Part shown: one piece after another, positions 10,201 to 25,200 of the stretch | How the letters are laid out: the number at the start of each line of letters is the position of its first letter | Position numbering within the stretch: the first letter of the stretch is position 1 | NCBI GenBank assembly: GCA_019925795.1 | Contig: CM034315.1 | Span: 28,997,867 to 29,061,866 of the forward strand | Length of the DNA: 64,000 nt | From: Dendrobium chrysotoxum | Taxonomy: Eukaryota > Streptophyta > Magnoliopsida > Asparagales > Orchidaceae | Reading direction: 5' to 3' | Made by a program: the position numbers and the translations under genes | Notes under the pieces: model-generated | Database searches by the model: none | The model's input: only the letters and a program-made list of their open reading frames with translations | Told to the model about the DNA's origin: nothing

Positions 10201-13200
10201 AGGCACACAAAAAATGCTTATATGGATGAATATGAGAAGATAAATTTATTTTCTAATCAATCTTTGATATCATCCTTTATCGACTTTTTCTCCTTCATCA
10301 GCAACTAATTTTTGGATTGGCTCTAATGGAGTTTCACATGGCTTGTAGTGTATCATATTTCTTTCTCTCAAATAAATCCAAGACATTTTGTTGGGAGATA
10401 AATCCCTTTTTCTGATCGAGCCACTCTATGCCAAGATAGTATGTAAGCTTACTAAGTTCTGATCTCAAATTCTAGAATGAGTTTCTTTTTTATTCTTTTT
10501 CTTCATTATCATCAGAAATTACAATTATATCATCAACATATATAATAAGAATTGTCAATCTCCTTTCTATCATGTGTTCTATAAAAAGTGTTTGGTCTCC
10601 TTGATCATATATGTATCTCATTATAAGCATGACTTTTGTGAATCTTCCAAATCATGCTCCTAATAACTATTTCAACCATTAAGTGTCTTTCATATTTTGC
10701 ATACTTAAGTTTGAAAAAATGTTGTTGAATCCTAATGGACGATTTATATAAACAAAATTACCATGAAAAAATGTTTTATTTACATCATATTAATGAATAG
10801 ACCATCCAAAGTTAAATACTATCGAGATTATAATACAAATTTGTACTCATTCTCACACCAAGAGTAAGTGTTTTGTGGTTGTCTACTCCATAGGATTGAG
10901 CATATTCATTGACTAACTTGGATTTATAACTTTCTAAGCTTCAATCAGCCTTATATTTTAATATTAAAAACTATTTGCATTCTATAAACTTTTTTCCTTT
11001 AGGCAACTAAACTATCTCCCAAGCATGATTCTTTTTTAAAGCATCAACTTTTTCTCAGGTGGTCTCTTTCCAATTCTAATTTTATAATGCCCCAAATAGA
11101 TTTTATGGAATTTTAATGGCATTGATATTTGTAAGGACTTTATGTGTATGAAAGAATTTTTCAAGCAGTGTCTACTAGGCTATCAAGGATAGGGAAGTTT
11201 AGTACATTTTTTAAAACGTTTTCGCATGGCAATGACTTGATCAAAGTCATTATTAGGTAGGAATGCTACAAAAAAAGGTATTGAATCTTGAACTTGTAAG
11301 TGAAATTGCATGGGCTTTATCCTTTTTATACAGATTTGAAGCAGTTTAGTATTAAGAATTTTAATTTGAATGAGAGCAAGTTGTTGTCTTTCATATGTAA
11401 TAGTAACTAGAATGTCAAGAGTGAAGGTATCACCTTTGTCACATTTATCTTTTATATGATTGTTCTCCCCACAACGAAAAGTTTGGTTAAAATGGGTATT
11501 TTTCATTAAATGTGACATATTAAAAAATGAAGAATTTTTTTGAGATTAGTTGGAAGCATTTATATCTTTTTTAAGTCAAGGAATATCCTAAGAAAACACA
11601 CTTAAGTGCACTAGCATCGACTTTACCCATTTGTTTAAGAGTGCATATATATGAAACACAACCAAAGATTTTGAAGGAATTTTTGTGAAGAAATTGTTTT
11701 GAGAAAGAACTCAATTAGATAGTTTTAAAGGCTCTTGAAATATATCACTCTATAGAGTATTTTATTAATTTGATATATGGAGGTCAAGACAACATCTCCC
11801 TGATATCCCTTGAGTACTTGATTTTGGAAGAAAAGTAACTTCAAGAAGTATATATTTTTTATTATGCTGCCGCATTTTGTTGTGGGGTGTCGAGATAAGA
11901 GAAGTAATGAACAACTCATTATTTGCTGAAGAAATAAGCTAATATTTTACTAAAATAATCTCTAGTATTATCTATCCTGATTTTTTTTAATGTTAACTCT
12001 AAATTAATTTTTTATCATAGTGACAAAAGTTAAAAAAATAAGACTTACATCAAATTTTTGTTTGAAAAGATATACTCATGCTTTTGAGTACAATCATAAA
12101 TAAATATTATAAATCCATTTGCCCCTGAGATCAAGGTTTTTTTACTCCCCAAAGATAGTAGTGAATTAACAAAAAAGAGTAGGTGGTCGAAACTCACATA
12201 AAAAATGATACTCTTGATGTTTATCAAGGTCATAAGTTTCACAATGGAAATTCTCAACATCTTTGAATAAGGAAGGAAACATGAGTTATAAAATTTTAAA
12301 CGAAAATGTCCAAGCCATTAATGGCTCACAAATATTATCTTTATCTTACTTATTAAATATAAAAGAGGAGATAAGTGATTGCTATGACTATTTGTCCATC
12401 ATTTTCTCTAACTAGTCCAATCGTCTTTAAGCGTTTTAGATCCTATAAAATAAAATGATCAACAAAGAATATCACCCTATGATTAGATAAAAGATTTATT
12501 ACAATATTAGTGATATATAGTAAATTGCTAAGGGTAAATGATGGGGAAACAATTATAATCACTTGACCTACAACAATGGTAAAAAGTCAATGACTACATT
12601 TTTTTTTTAATTACTAAGGCAGGGTCCATAGGCATAAAGATGTTGGCAATGTTTATGATGTGGTTGGTAGTGCCCGAGTTTATTACTCGCATATTTATGG
12701 ATCAATTTGAGGCACAAAATACACAAGAATTTGAATTTTATCATTTTGAGCTATTAAGATTTTTCAAGGGAGTTGACAAAATTGTTTAGACTCAATTTTT
12801 TCTAAGTTGAGCCGTGGAGTATGTCTTTTTGATTGATTTCCTTTGAATCCCCAACTATGACCGTGAGGTCTTCAATTGAGTTTTTAACAGTTATCTTTAG
12901 TATATCCCTTCTCTTTGCATTCGTTACACCATAATTTGCCTTTTTTAATGGAACTTTCACCCTTCAATTTTGATAGGTTCAATGGTAATTAGTTAGGAGT
13001 TTCCAACATCAGTTTCCACCCTTCTTAAGCTTGTACAAGATAAATGCTTCAAGACTTCACTTATTTTTTCAAAATATGGATACAAAATTGATCATATTCT
13101 ATATTGAGACTTATAAGAACCTCAAAAATTCCTTTTCTTTCTATGTATTGTAGAACCTTAGTATCATCGATGCATTTTATCATGAGATCTCAGTAATAAT

Positions 13201-16200
13201 CTAACTCTAACCAGAAAACGATCATTGCAATGAAATAATCAAAGGAATATAGGTTATCTTGTTTGATGTCAGGAGTTTTTATTGATTTCTCATATGAGGG
13301 GTGTATTATTGACCTTGAGTATGTCTGTGTTATGCTTTTTCAAACGTCATTTGTTATTGTAAGGAATATGAAAGGTCCATAGACTTTGGGCATCATAAAG
13401 TTATAATCATGGGGTCATCTTCATTCCTAAGTATGAACTCTGAGTCTTCAAAACTTGGAAGAGGATTTATCAAGCAGCGTAATTTCATTTCCCCTTATAA
13501 GAAGATTTTCACGAACCTTTAATTGATATGAAGTTTGTAAATTTTGGGGTTCTTTGGTTGGATTAGTCAGGTTCTCGCCATTCGTAATTTGGGTCCCTTA
13601 AAAAGAAATAAAAAATCTCAAATATGAAGAAGGAATTAGAAAATTATCAGCAAATAGGTTAAAATTTAGGACCCTAACCTGCCTATAATATCATATAAAA
13701 TAGGAGAATGGCTGAAAAAGCTTGAATCATTATTACACAAATGAGGGTAAATTACACTGAGCTGCCTAGAATATATTAGGAAGCTATACAATTCTAGCAA
13801 AAGTTATTATGCTAATAATTTCAAAATTTTGACAACTTAAAAACATTCCGTAAGTATTTATTCTTTGTTTTGTATAAGAGAATCGGCCACTCCCACAAGC
13901 TGTACTTCTATTTCTGCTAAAGTCTGTGGGCTTCAATGTCTGCAATTCTTTGTAATTCTGGTATAATCCGTGTATTGCACTTCCTTGTTTTATTTACCGA
14001 TAGCTGGTGTGCTTTTATTCTTCTTAAAATTGACGCTATGTACAGCTAGACACTGTATCATTAACTTCTAAATATGTTGCTGCAGCTTGCCTTTGTTTGC
14101 TTTTTTCAGATGGAAATAATCAAGGTTGAGTTTCTAAATTTGTTGCTAATACTAGCCACTATTTTATTATTGCTATATACTAATTAAGTTGTTGTCCTGT
14201 CAACCGCCTCCATTTCCCTATTTTGCATCCTAAATTTGATTCTTCAACACTCACTTATCTCTCACATTAGCTATTCTATATAACTCATTTTCACCGTCCT
14301 TAATACTAAGCATATTATATAAATAATTAAATATATAGTTTTTTCTTTACTCACCACCTGCTTTGCAAGACTTCTAGATATTTTATATTCATTATAAACA
14401 TTAGTAATGTTTACCAATTTTTAAAAGCACATTTTTTTCCATAACAAACATTTATGTCATCTCACTCTATCAAGATTTCTTATCAAAGTATGATTTTTTT
14501 TTAAACTATCATAAAACTTCTACAGCAATCCTCTTAATGAAACTAGCCATCCTATCGACATACCTTAAAGGATTCATAATATCTCACCTTTCAAATTCCA
14601 CCACCTTGTCCTAGAGCTATAAATCCCTTTTATTGAATCGTTTATATTTAAGATCCAAATGTATAATTACTGTCTTATGTTGCATGGTCAAGCTTTGCCG
14701 TAGAATTATTTTATTGCACTTTTGTAAGTAACCAACTTCTTTTCTCAATTCTTGAAGTATGTATTTGTTATTGCACAAATATAAGCTACCATGAGAAAAA
14801 GTATAGCTTCACTTGTTGCAATTCTATCTACCATTTTATAAACACCATGAATGCTAAACATATGAATAAACAAGCTTTGGAATTAGCCTTTTTTTTATTT
14901 ATATTCATGAATATGCTCGTTTGTTATTTAACAAGTAGCTTCAATAAAAAAAGGTCCATTTAATTTAGTTGTTTTTGATAATTTGTTTCTATAATACTCT
15001 CATTACCAGGACCCAAGCCCCAAATGAGAAAAGTGGAGGTTGTATTAGATAGTCAACAGTCAGCACAAAACTTGTTGAATAATTATGATATGAATCATTT
15101 AATACATTATGTTAATGCTAGGACATTCCCTGAAAGCGACACACAGTATGGCCAAAATATAATGAGAAGTGTGCAAGGGCCGCTGCACCGGTGCCCGAGT
15201 GTTGTGTTAAATAAGCAAGAGTTCCTACAATATGGACGAATGTGGGAAAAGATTTTAGTCCATGAAACTAGAATTAGGATAAGAATTTGGAATATAAGTT
15301 CTCTTACAGGCAAATTAATAGAATTAAAAGAAATCATGATTCATAGAAAGATAAATATTCTATGCATTCAAGAAACTAAATGAGTTGGAGAGAAGGCTAA
15401 GGAGACTGATAGTATATGATTTAAAGTAAGGTATTTAAGTATGAGCCATACTATAAATGGTGTGGTGTGATTATAGATAAGAGTTTAAAAGATGATGTTG
15501 CAGAAATTATTAGAATTGGAGAAAGAATTATAATTTTAAAGATTGTTATTGATGCTAAGATTATTAATATTATAAGTACTTATGCTCCTTAAGTAGATTT
15601 AGATGTGTTCAAAATTAAAATTTTGGTATTACTTGGAAGAATTAATACAAAGGATACCACTTGAATAAAAAGTTTTTATTAGAGGAGTTTAAATGAAAAT
15701 GTTGGTAGAACGGTAAAAGATTTTAAAATCATTCATGATGGCTATGAATTTTGAGCGACTAATGAAGGTGGTAGGACCATATTAGATTTTCCTCTAGCTA
15801 ATGATTTTGTAATTGCCCATATCTTATTTAAAAAAATAGATGAGCATCTTATCACATATAAGAAAATGAATATAATACAACTTAAATTGATTATTTTCTT
15901 ATTAAAAAAATAGATCATTTAGATTGTAAATATTATAAAGTTATTCCAAATGAAATTTTATGTAGCCAACATTGCTTATTAGTTTTGTATTTTAAGATGA
16001 AGAGCAAAATATAAAAAATAAAATAAAAATATATCCTAGGATTAGATGAGGCATTTAAAGAATACCAAAAAAAAATATTTTTGAGAGTAATATTCAAGAG
16101 ATTAAGAGTTTGACTTTGCATGAGAAAGTTAATATTATGTGCGAAAATATAACTAGTGATATTAAGAATATTACAAAGTACATGCTTAAAGTATAAAAAA

Positions 16201-19200
16201 AAACCCCTAATAATAAAATATTTGGTGGTGAAATAAAAAATGTATAAGAAAAAGTAAAAAATAAGAAGCTTTATTATATACGTAAAAACTAAAAAAATTG
16301 AGAAATATATAAGGGGCCTGTAATGAGCCTAAGATAATAATATGTGATGCTAATAATTTAGCTTTTAATGATATATGTAATATATTAGATATTGATAAAA
16401 CTAGAGAGGGAGTTGAAGGAAAACTTGAATTATGGAGGTCAATCTTAGAGTTTTAAAGTTAATGTTTTAGTATATCTAAAGCTAAATATATGGAGTATAA
16501 TTTTAGTAGTCATAAATCTAGTGGGGGTATTGTGATGTGGGGCGATCAAGTGATTAGAAATAGTACATGTATTAGATATCTCAGGTCTATTGTTCAAAGT
16601 GGTGATGAAATAGATGGAAATATTATTAGTAGAATTCAAGTTGAATGGTTGAAGTGGAAGAATGCATTGAGCTTATTGTGTGATAGAAAAGTACCCCTCA
16701 ATCTTAAGGAAAAATCCTATATGATGGTGGTGAGACCTGAAATGCTTTATTGCACAGAATGGTTTTTTTTTTTTTTTTGAGAAAATGCCATTTGCATTAA
16801 AAAAAAGAACCTATTACAAACTACTAAGTGATAGAGAATCTATCACAATCCTCCTTTAGCAAAGAAAGAAAAGGAGGAATCTTATTACAACTCAGATCAT
16901 CCAAAAAAAAATCACCAAGTAAAGCAAAGTTGGCACAAAATTGGATAACTTATTACAATTTCTATGAGAGAAATTAAATAAAAAATTCCCAAAATCCTTC
17001 AAGAAAGACAAGTCTTCCACCAAGTCATTGTCCAAGTTACTACAAGCTTTATCAACCAAACCTTGCAGATATTTAACCACATTATAATTGTCTCCCTCAA
17101 TAATAATACCCTTGACATCCATCATCCACTCTTAAAGAACCACCTTCAAAGATCGGAAAGCCAAAAGCTCTAGGAAACCACTATTCCAATGAATACATTT
17201 GAATCCAAAAGCAAGCAAAAATCTTCCCTTATGATCTTTGAAAACTCCAACAATACCAACCTCATTAGACTTCAATAGCGCAGCATCAATGTTGACTTTA
17301 ATCCATTCGGGTGGAGGGTGCCAAGAAGGAGAAGACAGCTGAGAAAGCTGGTTAACACCCCAGTGGTCCGAAAAGAGATTACATCTTGCTGAAGATAACA
17401 CAAGGCTAATTGCATTTGAAGCAATATAACCCAATCCAAGCTCTTGTCTGCCATGCTGAACACTATTTCTAATTTTCCAAGAGAAGAAGACCAAGGAATA
17501 GTAGAGATTTGTAATAAACGGATTAAAACCAGCTAGCAGCTCCAAATTTCTATTACAATCCAGAAAAGAAGAGAAAACAGGCCCATGAAATCCCCACTAA
17601 TTAAGCAATTCAATAAGTTGAATGAGTTAATCACAAAGAACTACAACATGCTCTGAATTCTCCACAGCAATACAACCTCTCGGGCAATGGTTGTAATCCA
17701 ACAATCTTCTATACATTAAGAAATTATAAGTAGGGATAACATCATTCAGAATTCTCCACCAAAAACATTCCACACGAGGAGAAAGCCTCAACATTTTCAT
17801 CCATTTCCAATATCCTCCTTTAGCAGAATCTGTAACAGCTACCTTGGATGCCATTGAAGCAATAGACTTACCCAAAAATTTATACATAAGCTCCAGAGTA
17901 TCACCTGCTACCTCCGGGATGATTTGAACCTATAGGTTGATCTCAATTAAGGAGATTCCAAAGAACTTAACCAGCTCTGTTTGATTCCATTCGCCATTCA
18001 CAATAAAATTATCAAGAGAAGGAAATTCACCATCCAAAACAATAATAAAAGTAGGCCATCTTTCAAAACTTCTATCTAAAACCCATACATCTTTTAAGGT
18101 ATTAATTGAACAACCAGAAGCCACCCTCCATCTGACCAAAGGCCGAAGAGATTTAACTCCACGCAAAATAATTTTCCAAGTGGAAGAGCAGTTTCTTCTG
18201 TAATCAGCATGCCAAATATCATCACCATATTTTGCCCTCAACGACTTATTAAGGAGTGAACAAGGTTTATTAATAAAATTTCATGCAAATTTTGCTCTTA
18301 AAGGCCCAACAGTAGAAACACCTGAGTGAATTCCACATCCTCTATCCTCCATTGGTTTGCAAAGATCATCCCATGCCACATAATGAAGGCTGCGGACACC
18401 TTGTTTGTTCCATAAAAAGTCTCTGCACATTTATCTAAACCTTTCAAAATGCTCAGAGGAACTAGAGAGTGAGAAGCAAAGAAAACAGGAATAGCAAGGA
18501 TCACTGACTTAATCAAGACTAGCTTCCCAGCAAAAGAAAAAAACTTGTTAACCGCAACCATTCAATTTACAAGCAGCTTTTTCCCGTATATAAAGAAAAT
18601 CAGAGGAAACCATCCTTCTCAAAGCAATTTTAATACTCAAGTACCTCAACTCCTTTACCTCCTTATACTTAAACAAACTTGAGATAGCCCTCCTCTTAGC
18701 TCGACTAACAGATTTCCCAAAGACTAAAGAAGACTTCTGGAAATTAACTGATTGTCCGGTCCAGCTGTAATATTCAGTAATTATTCTTCTAATCCTTCTC
18801 AAATACATGATTTTAGCCTCAGAAAACATCAAAATATCATCAGGGTACAACAGATGGGAAATTTTCGGAGCCATGACAGCTACTTTGATGCTCAATTCTT
18901 TGTCATTCTGAAAAAATCCATTAGACAAGAGTTGAGAACACAAGATAAACAAGTACGGAGATAACGGACATCCTTGTCTAAATCCACTTCTCGCTTCAAT
19001 CCACTTTGAATTATTACAATTAATAAGAATAGAGAATTTGAGATCAATAACACATTCCATCAAAAGATTAGAAAAACCAAACGGGAATCCAAAATAATCC
19101 AACACCTGCTTTAGAGTAGGCCAAGCCATACTATCATAAGCTTGCTCCATATCAATTTTGATCTCCATACCTTTTTTAGACTTTGAAAATCTAAATTTAT

Positions 19201-22200
19201 TGAAGAACATGCTCAGATAAAGACCTTCCTTTGATAAAAGCCACTTGGTCATCAGAAATAAGAATATGGACAACTTTAAGCAATCTATTTAATAAAATTT
19301 TTGTAACAATTTTATAAATAGACAAGCACAAACTGATAGGTCGGAAATGAGAAGGATCTACCGGATTATTGATTTTGGGAATAAGAACCACTAGAGTATC
19401 TTTCCACTTAGAACACATTTTATCAGAGGATAAAAATTGAAAGATAGCACACCACACATCTTGGCCAATTACATTCCAATATGCTTTAATGAAAGAATAA
19501 GAAATACCGTCCAATCCTGGAGAGATATTCCTGCCAAGTCCCATAATCACACTTTCCACCTCCTCAAAAGAAAAATCAGCATTCAAGATATTACAATCTT
19601 CATGTCTTAAGGTAAGCTGAGGCAAAAGCCAGCCCGTCAAATCACAACTCCTATTCCTCCATTTATTACTAAAGTAATTAAAAAAGATGTCATCAATGCC
19701 CTCCTGATCTTCCACAAGCTCACCATCTACATTCTTCACTTGTTTAATAAAATTGTCATTCCTTCTACCATTGGTAAAAGCATGAAAGAACTTGGAGTTG
19801 ATGTCGCCTTCCTCTAACCACTTCACCTTCACCCTTTGCCTCCACCAAGTATTCAAACGAGCAAGAGTAACATTTAATTCCTCAACTCTGGATCTGAGTA
19901 ACAAAAGACTGCTATCAGATAAACCTTCACCTCCCATCTCCTCCAACTGAAGCTCGACAATCTCCTTTTTAAGTTTTTCCTTTAACTCCAATAAATTTTG
20001 AAGTTTAGCTCTACTCCAAAAGAATGAAATTTCTTGTTCAGAACATCCATAGGTTTACCACCAGCAACTTTGCTCCAAGATTTTCGCACAAAAGCCGCAG
20101 AAGCAGTATAAGACATCCAAACGTCTTTAAAACTCAAAAATTTTCTTCTACGAACATCCTTGTTGAAAATTTTCAAAACAATGGGGCGGTGGTTGGAGGC
20201 AACCTTCGCCAGGTGCCTGGTAGCTGCTTGTTGAACTAACTCTAATACCTTAGAATTCAATAAACATCTATCAAGCCTTTCCCAAATACGCGCACTTCCA
20301 CTTTTATTGTTGCACCAAGTAAACTTTTGGTCCAATCACACCGACTTCATGAAAGTCATAACCATTCATAAATGAATTCATCTCTTGAGGACCAAGAGAA
20401 AATTTAAACTTCTTCCCACCCCCTTTATCACCTTGGGACAAGATACAATTAAAATCTCCACCCACCACTGAAGGAAGGATCGAGGTAGAATGCAAACCCA
20501 AACAATCCCACAACTTCCTCCTACTATACAAATCTCTACTACCATAAACAGTAGAGACTAACCAAGAACCTTTATTAACAATCTTCAACTCCCCAACCAC
20601 ACACTGAGAAGAAGCTTCTAATAAAGAGAAAGAGGTCAAATCAGCCCTCCACAAAATCATAATCCCTCCAGACATCCCATCAGATGGATAAAGAAAGAAA
20701 TCCCAATTTTTACCCATGAATTTACAAAACTCCCATCTACCAATAGAAGAAATCTTCGTCTCAACAATGCCAACAAAAAATGCATCCCAATCTTTAACCA
20801 CTTCCTTCAAATAGAGAGAGGACAGTTCCAAAAAGCTAAGTAACTCATTTTCCCACTGAGGGGGAAGGACCCCCGCTCCTTCTCTTATTCAAAACTTCTA
20901 GTTTTTTATGTCTAGAAGAAGAGCTCAAAGGGCCAAGGAACCTTAGTTCCTTTTGAAGTTTAGGCCTAAACTTCCCAGAACTACCATTGTCCAAGCCATT
21001 ACCATCATTAGCCACATTACCACCATTGTTTCCTTCTTCAACTAAAACAGTAGAAGAGTCGTCCATAGTCCCATTATCATCAAGAGGATTCAACAACTCA
21101 CCCTCCTCAATTTCATTTTCCCCAGAATTAATCAGCACTAATTTATCCACTTCCCCATCCTCCCCATCAAGAGATTCCAACACTTTAAACATATTTTCAC
21201 CAGAAGAAATAGTTTTAACAGGAACAGACAGAGATTTATCAGCAGCTGAATCCATACCTCTCTCGGCAGGATTCCCACGATTAGTACTCAGAGCATTCAT
21301 CTCCTCACTGCCACTCCTAACAACTTGAATAACAATAGATTGGCCTCCTCCATTAGACGGATTAACATGAGCTTCATTCACAACAGAAGTCCCATTTTGA
21401 AATTCTTCCACTCAGACACCTTCGGATCCTTGGCCTTAACAGGAACAGATTTAGGAATAAAAGCCTCCTTCTGATTTGCTACAATTGTCCACTTCTTCCT
21501 TCTATTATTAACATGTACCCACGGTCCATAAGAAGAGTCATTATTAGGACCCTTAGGCAAAGACTTACCAGAGGCCAACTCATTGTCAGTCTTCTTCACA
21601 GCGCCATCAACATTGCCTCCCAACTCCTCCATTCCACACAAGTTGATCAAATGACCAAACCTCCCACATTTAAAACAAAATGAGGAGATCTTCTCATACT
21701 CAACCTTTTGAAAGAACTGGTTATTCAAACCTTCCACCCAAACACCCAAAGAAAGTTGTTTGTCTAGCTCCACCCGAACACATACTCTAGCAAACTCCCT
21801 TCTACTCCATTGGAACATATTACCATCTATCAAGAGAGGAGTTCCAATCAAAGAGGCTATTCTAGATACATTAACCTCATCCCAACAATAAAGAGGAAGA
21901 TTAGGCATCCTAACCCAAACAGGGGATGTCAATCCTTTTAATGTGGAAGGAGAGAAATTGGAATTCCATTTATCCAGCCCAACTATGTGGCCATTAACAA
22001 ATCAAGGTCCACCCGAAAGGATATTCTCCATGGCCTCAATTGAAAAAAAAGAGCATAACACCCAGCACAATCCAAGAGAAGTGAAATGGAATTTACCAAA
22101 ATGCAACCACTGTCGACGCAGCTCTTCCGCGATCATTTGAGCTGGGATGTTCTTCCCAAAAACCTTCACCACAATAGAGAATTGAAGCCGATCAGAATTG

Positions 22201-25200
22201 ATCATCACGTTCAACTAATGAAGCTTCACCGCAATCCCATCTTCCGCCAAAAAGGATTCATCTTTAGACCGATTGACTTTAATGTATGGATGCCTATTCC
22301 ACGGATTTGCCAAATCTCTGCCATCCAAACTTCTCACTTTATTCGCCATCTCTCCTTGGCCATCAACAACCGAAGAATTGCCTGAGCATTAACACAAACG
22401 GATGATGGATCATCCAAACCGTTTTGAACTGAAGGGACTCCCTCTGGAATAGGTACCGGTTTTGCTATAGCATTGCCAAACCTATTGACAAAAAGCTTCA
22501 TACCAGATGATGAGGAAGCTTCAAAATCATTTGGTCTGCTTTGATCCGCAGGTCGAGGAGTCTTCATTTCCAAACATTCTTCAATCCTCTTGCCTTTACC
22601 AATCACAAGTGATGGGGATTTCGGAAGAACGAATGTTGGTTCTTTAATAACCAACGGAGAATTTCTTGGGGAAACCTCTCGATCCATGAGCGATCGAGAA
22701 CCATAGTTAGGAATCACGGCCGCCGGAGGTGGTAGCCAGACGATCAGCCGGCATTTCCGAAAAAACCACCAAATCACGATGAACTAAAATTTGAAACTTT
22801 CTCTCACTAAAAACCAAGAGCTTCTCTCTCTAAAATGTGTTGGAATGATAAGTTGGAGGGGGTTTTACAAGAAACAAACTTAGGTAATGTTGGCCATTAA
22901 AAGAGAAGCATAAAATTATGTTACGTGTTGCAGAGATAAGGATGCTCAGGTGGATGAGAGTCTTTACACAGAGACAAAATGTAAAATGAGTATATACGTG
23001 AAAAGGTTAGAGTAGCTCCAGTGACAGATAAGATTAGAGAGAGTTACCTTAGATGGTTTGGTTAAATAAAACGCCAGCCTTCCGATAACCTCATTATGAG
23101 AGTAGATGTATTAGATTTGGCAAATCTAAGAAAGGTAGGGGTAGACCTAAAAAGACTTGGTTAGAAATTATTAAAAATAACCTTTGTTTATTAGATTTGA
23201 ATGAGAAATTTAACTCTTAACAGGATACAATGGAGAAAAAGGATTCATGTTGCCGACCCCATGTAGTGGGATAAAGCTTTGATGTTTTTTTTTTTGGCTT
23301 TGATTTTTTTTTCTTTGCTTTGACTTTGAAAAAGTCAAAACCTTTTTTTTGTTTTTGCTTTGATGTTTTGACTTTGATTTTCCTTTTTGTTTTTTGCTTT
23401 GATATTGTTGTTGTTGATAATTTTTTTCTATGTTATTGTATCAATTTTCTTATATTGTATGGACTATATTAGTTATTTATGATACTAGAAGTATAAAATG
23501 ATGACAATATTAAGCAAGAACTAGATTGACAGATTAAAAGCCTAATTTTTTTTATTAACACTTGATAATAAAAATATTAAATAAATACTAGATGGAGAAA
23601 GAGAAAATCCAAATTTATTTTTTAATTGGCATTTGATCATGAAAATATGGAAAAAATAGCCCGATAGATGAAATAAAATTCTAATTTTATTATTTAAAAA
23701 TTAGAATAAATGTTTAGTGAATTATTTTCACTTATGATAAAAATTTATGAATAAATTTATTGTTAATAATAATACTATTATTAAAATGATTAACATCATG
23801 GATATAGTTACTCTCGATTACAGCTTGAGCTTGGTAAGAAAATTAACAAATAATTTTGAACAATATTTAGGGTTAGGGATGTTTAAGCTCGGCTTGAGTT
23901 AAAAAAATAAATAAATGAACAAACTTGAAAAATGAAGTACAAAACTTATCAAGATTCATCTATAACCCTTAATTTCACAGCTAACTCTAATGTTAAGCAA
24001 TACTCTATCATATATATCTATACTACTATTATAAAAGGGGCTTGAGTTTCCACCCAAATAAAATCCTAGCCTTTCATTTTAATTACTCAAATAAAATCCT
24101 AGCCTTCCATTTCAATTATTATGATTTATTAATAATTATAATTATATTAATCATTTTATTTCAAATATACCATATTTATTATTGTGAAGCTGTATTAATT
24201 AGTTGCCACCATTGTGACATTTTATACTCTGCATTCATTGGTATCAAATTAAAATTATCTTGCTTCAAGTTCTACCTATCAAATAAAACTTCGTTTCTCT
24301 TAATTACAACCAATGAATGTAGAGAAACGCCTCTTCGTTTCTCTTAATCTTCAAAATCTCTTCTGCTTCCGCTCACGCCTCTTCATCAATTCTCCATCCA
24401 CGTCTCTTCATTTCTACACTGAATAAATTAGGAATCCTCAATCGGACGCAAGATATGCATTCACATTGTGTCAGTTTACTCGTTTGGTATCCTTCGTATA
24501 CCCTAAACCGCTACTAGTATCTACTGCTCATTGGAATCGCAATCGAGATGCATTCTTCTGCTCGCTGCAATCGCAGTAGATAGGCATTCCGAATATGGAG
24601 AAGCATATGGGGAGATCATTTCTGATGACGAAGAAGCATGTGGGGGGATCATCCATCTAACTGTCTAAGTGAAATAGGTTTCCGTGGCTATAAGATGCCG
24701 CAAGGTCCTATATACGAAGAACATCTGGACTTGGAGATTCTTCCTTCTGCAATCAAGAATAGTAAGAAATTCTCAGTCGTTTTTCTCCAAAACATATTAT
24801 CGAGATTTATTCCATTTTTTTCTTCTTCAATAAATCAAATGATAGTTGCTGGAATCCTTTCTTATTTTCTCCTAAACATCAAAGCCAGCAGCTATTTAGA
24901 GTTTTCTCCTTTCTTGAGATAGGGAAGGAAAATAACATGATAACGAAAGTTGGTTTTATCTTTAACTGTATTATATCATTCTAATCTTCAAGAAATTATA
25001 TGTAAATAAAGAGCTCTGCTAGAACTCTTTTTAGACCTACCAACTTCAGTAGTCATAATGATTTCCTTAATCAAAAGAACTGGTACCCATTATTATTTTA
25101 GTTTCATTTTTATCCGTATGCTATTCTATGCACACATACAAAATCTGAGATGTAGGCTCCTTTTAATGATTCATTTGATGTGGTATGCAATCCAAAGCTT

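Larger units (their letters stand above)
16763..22885 (-). mobile_element. Near full-length L1 LINE nested in an RTE LINE
   Basis: About 6.1 kb, the usual size for a plant L1. The 3' end is the T run 16763-16778 (poly(A) on the minus strand). ORF2 and ORF1 follow in reverse, and the 5' end is at about 22885, where the RTE reading frame resumes. The flanks share only AATG, so the target duplication is short or eroded. Both ORFs carry several frameshifts and stops. Its RNase H tail is related to the fragment at 5207-5869. Confidence 0.92.
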
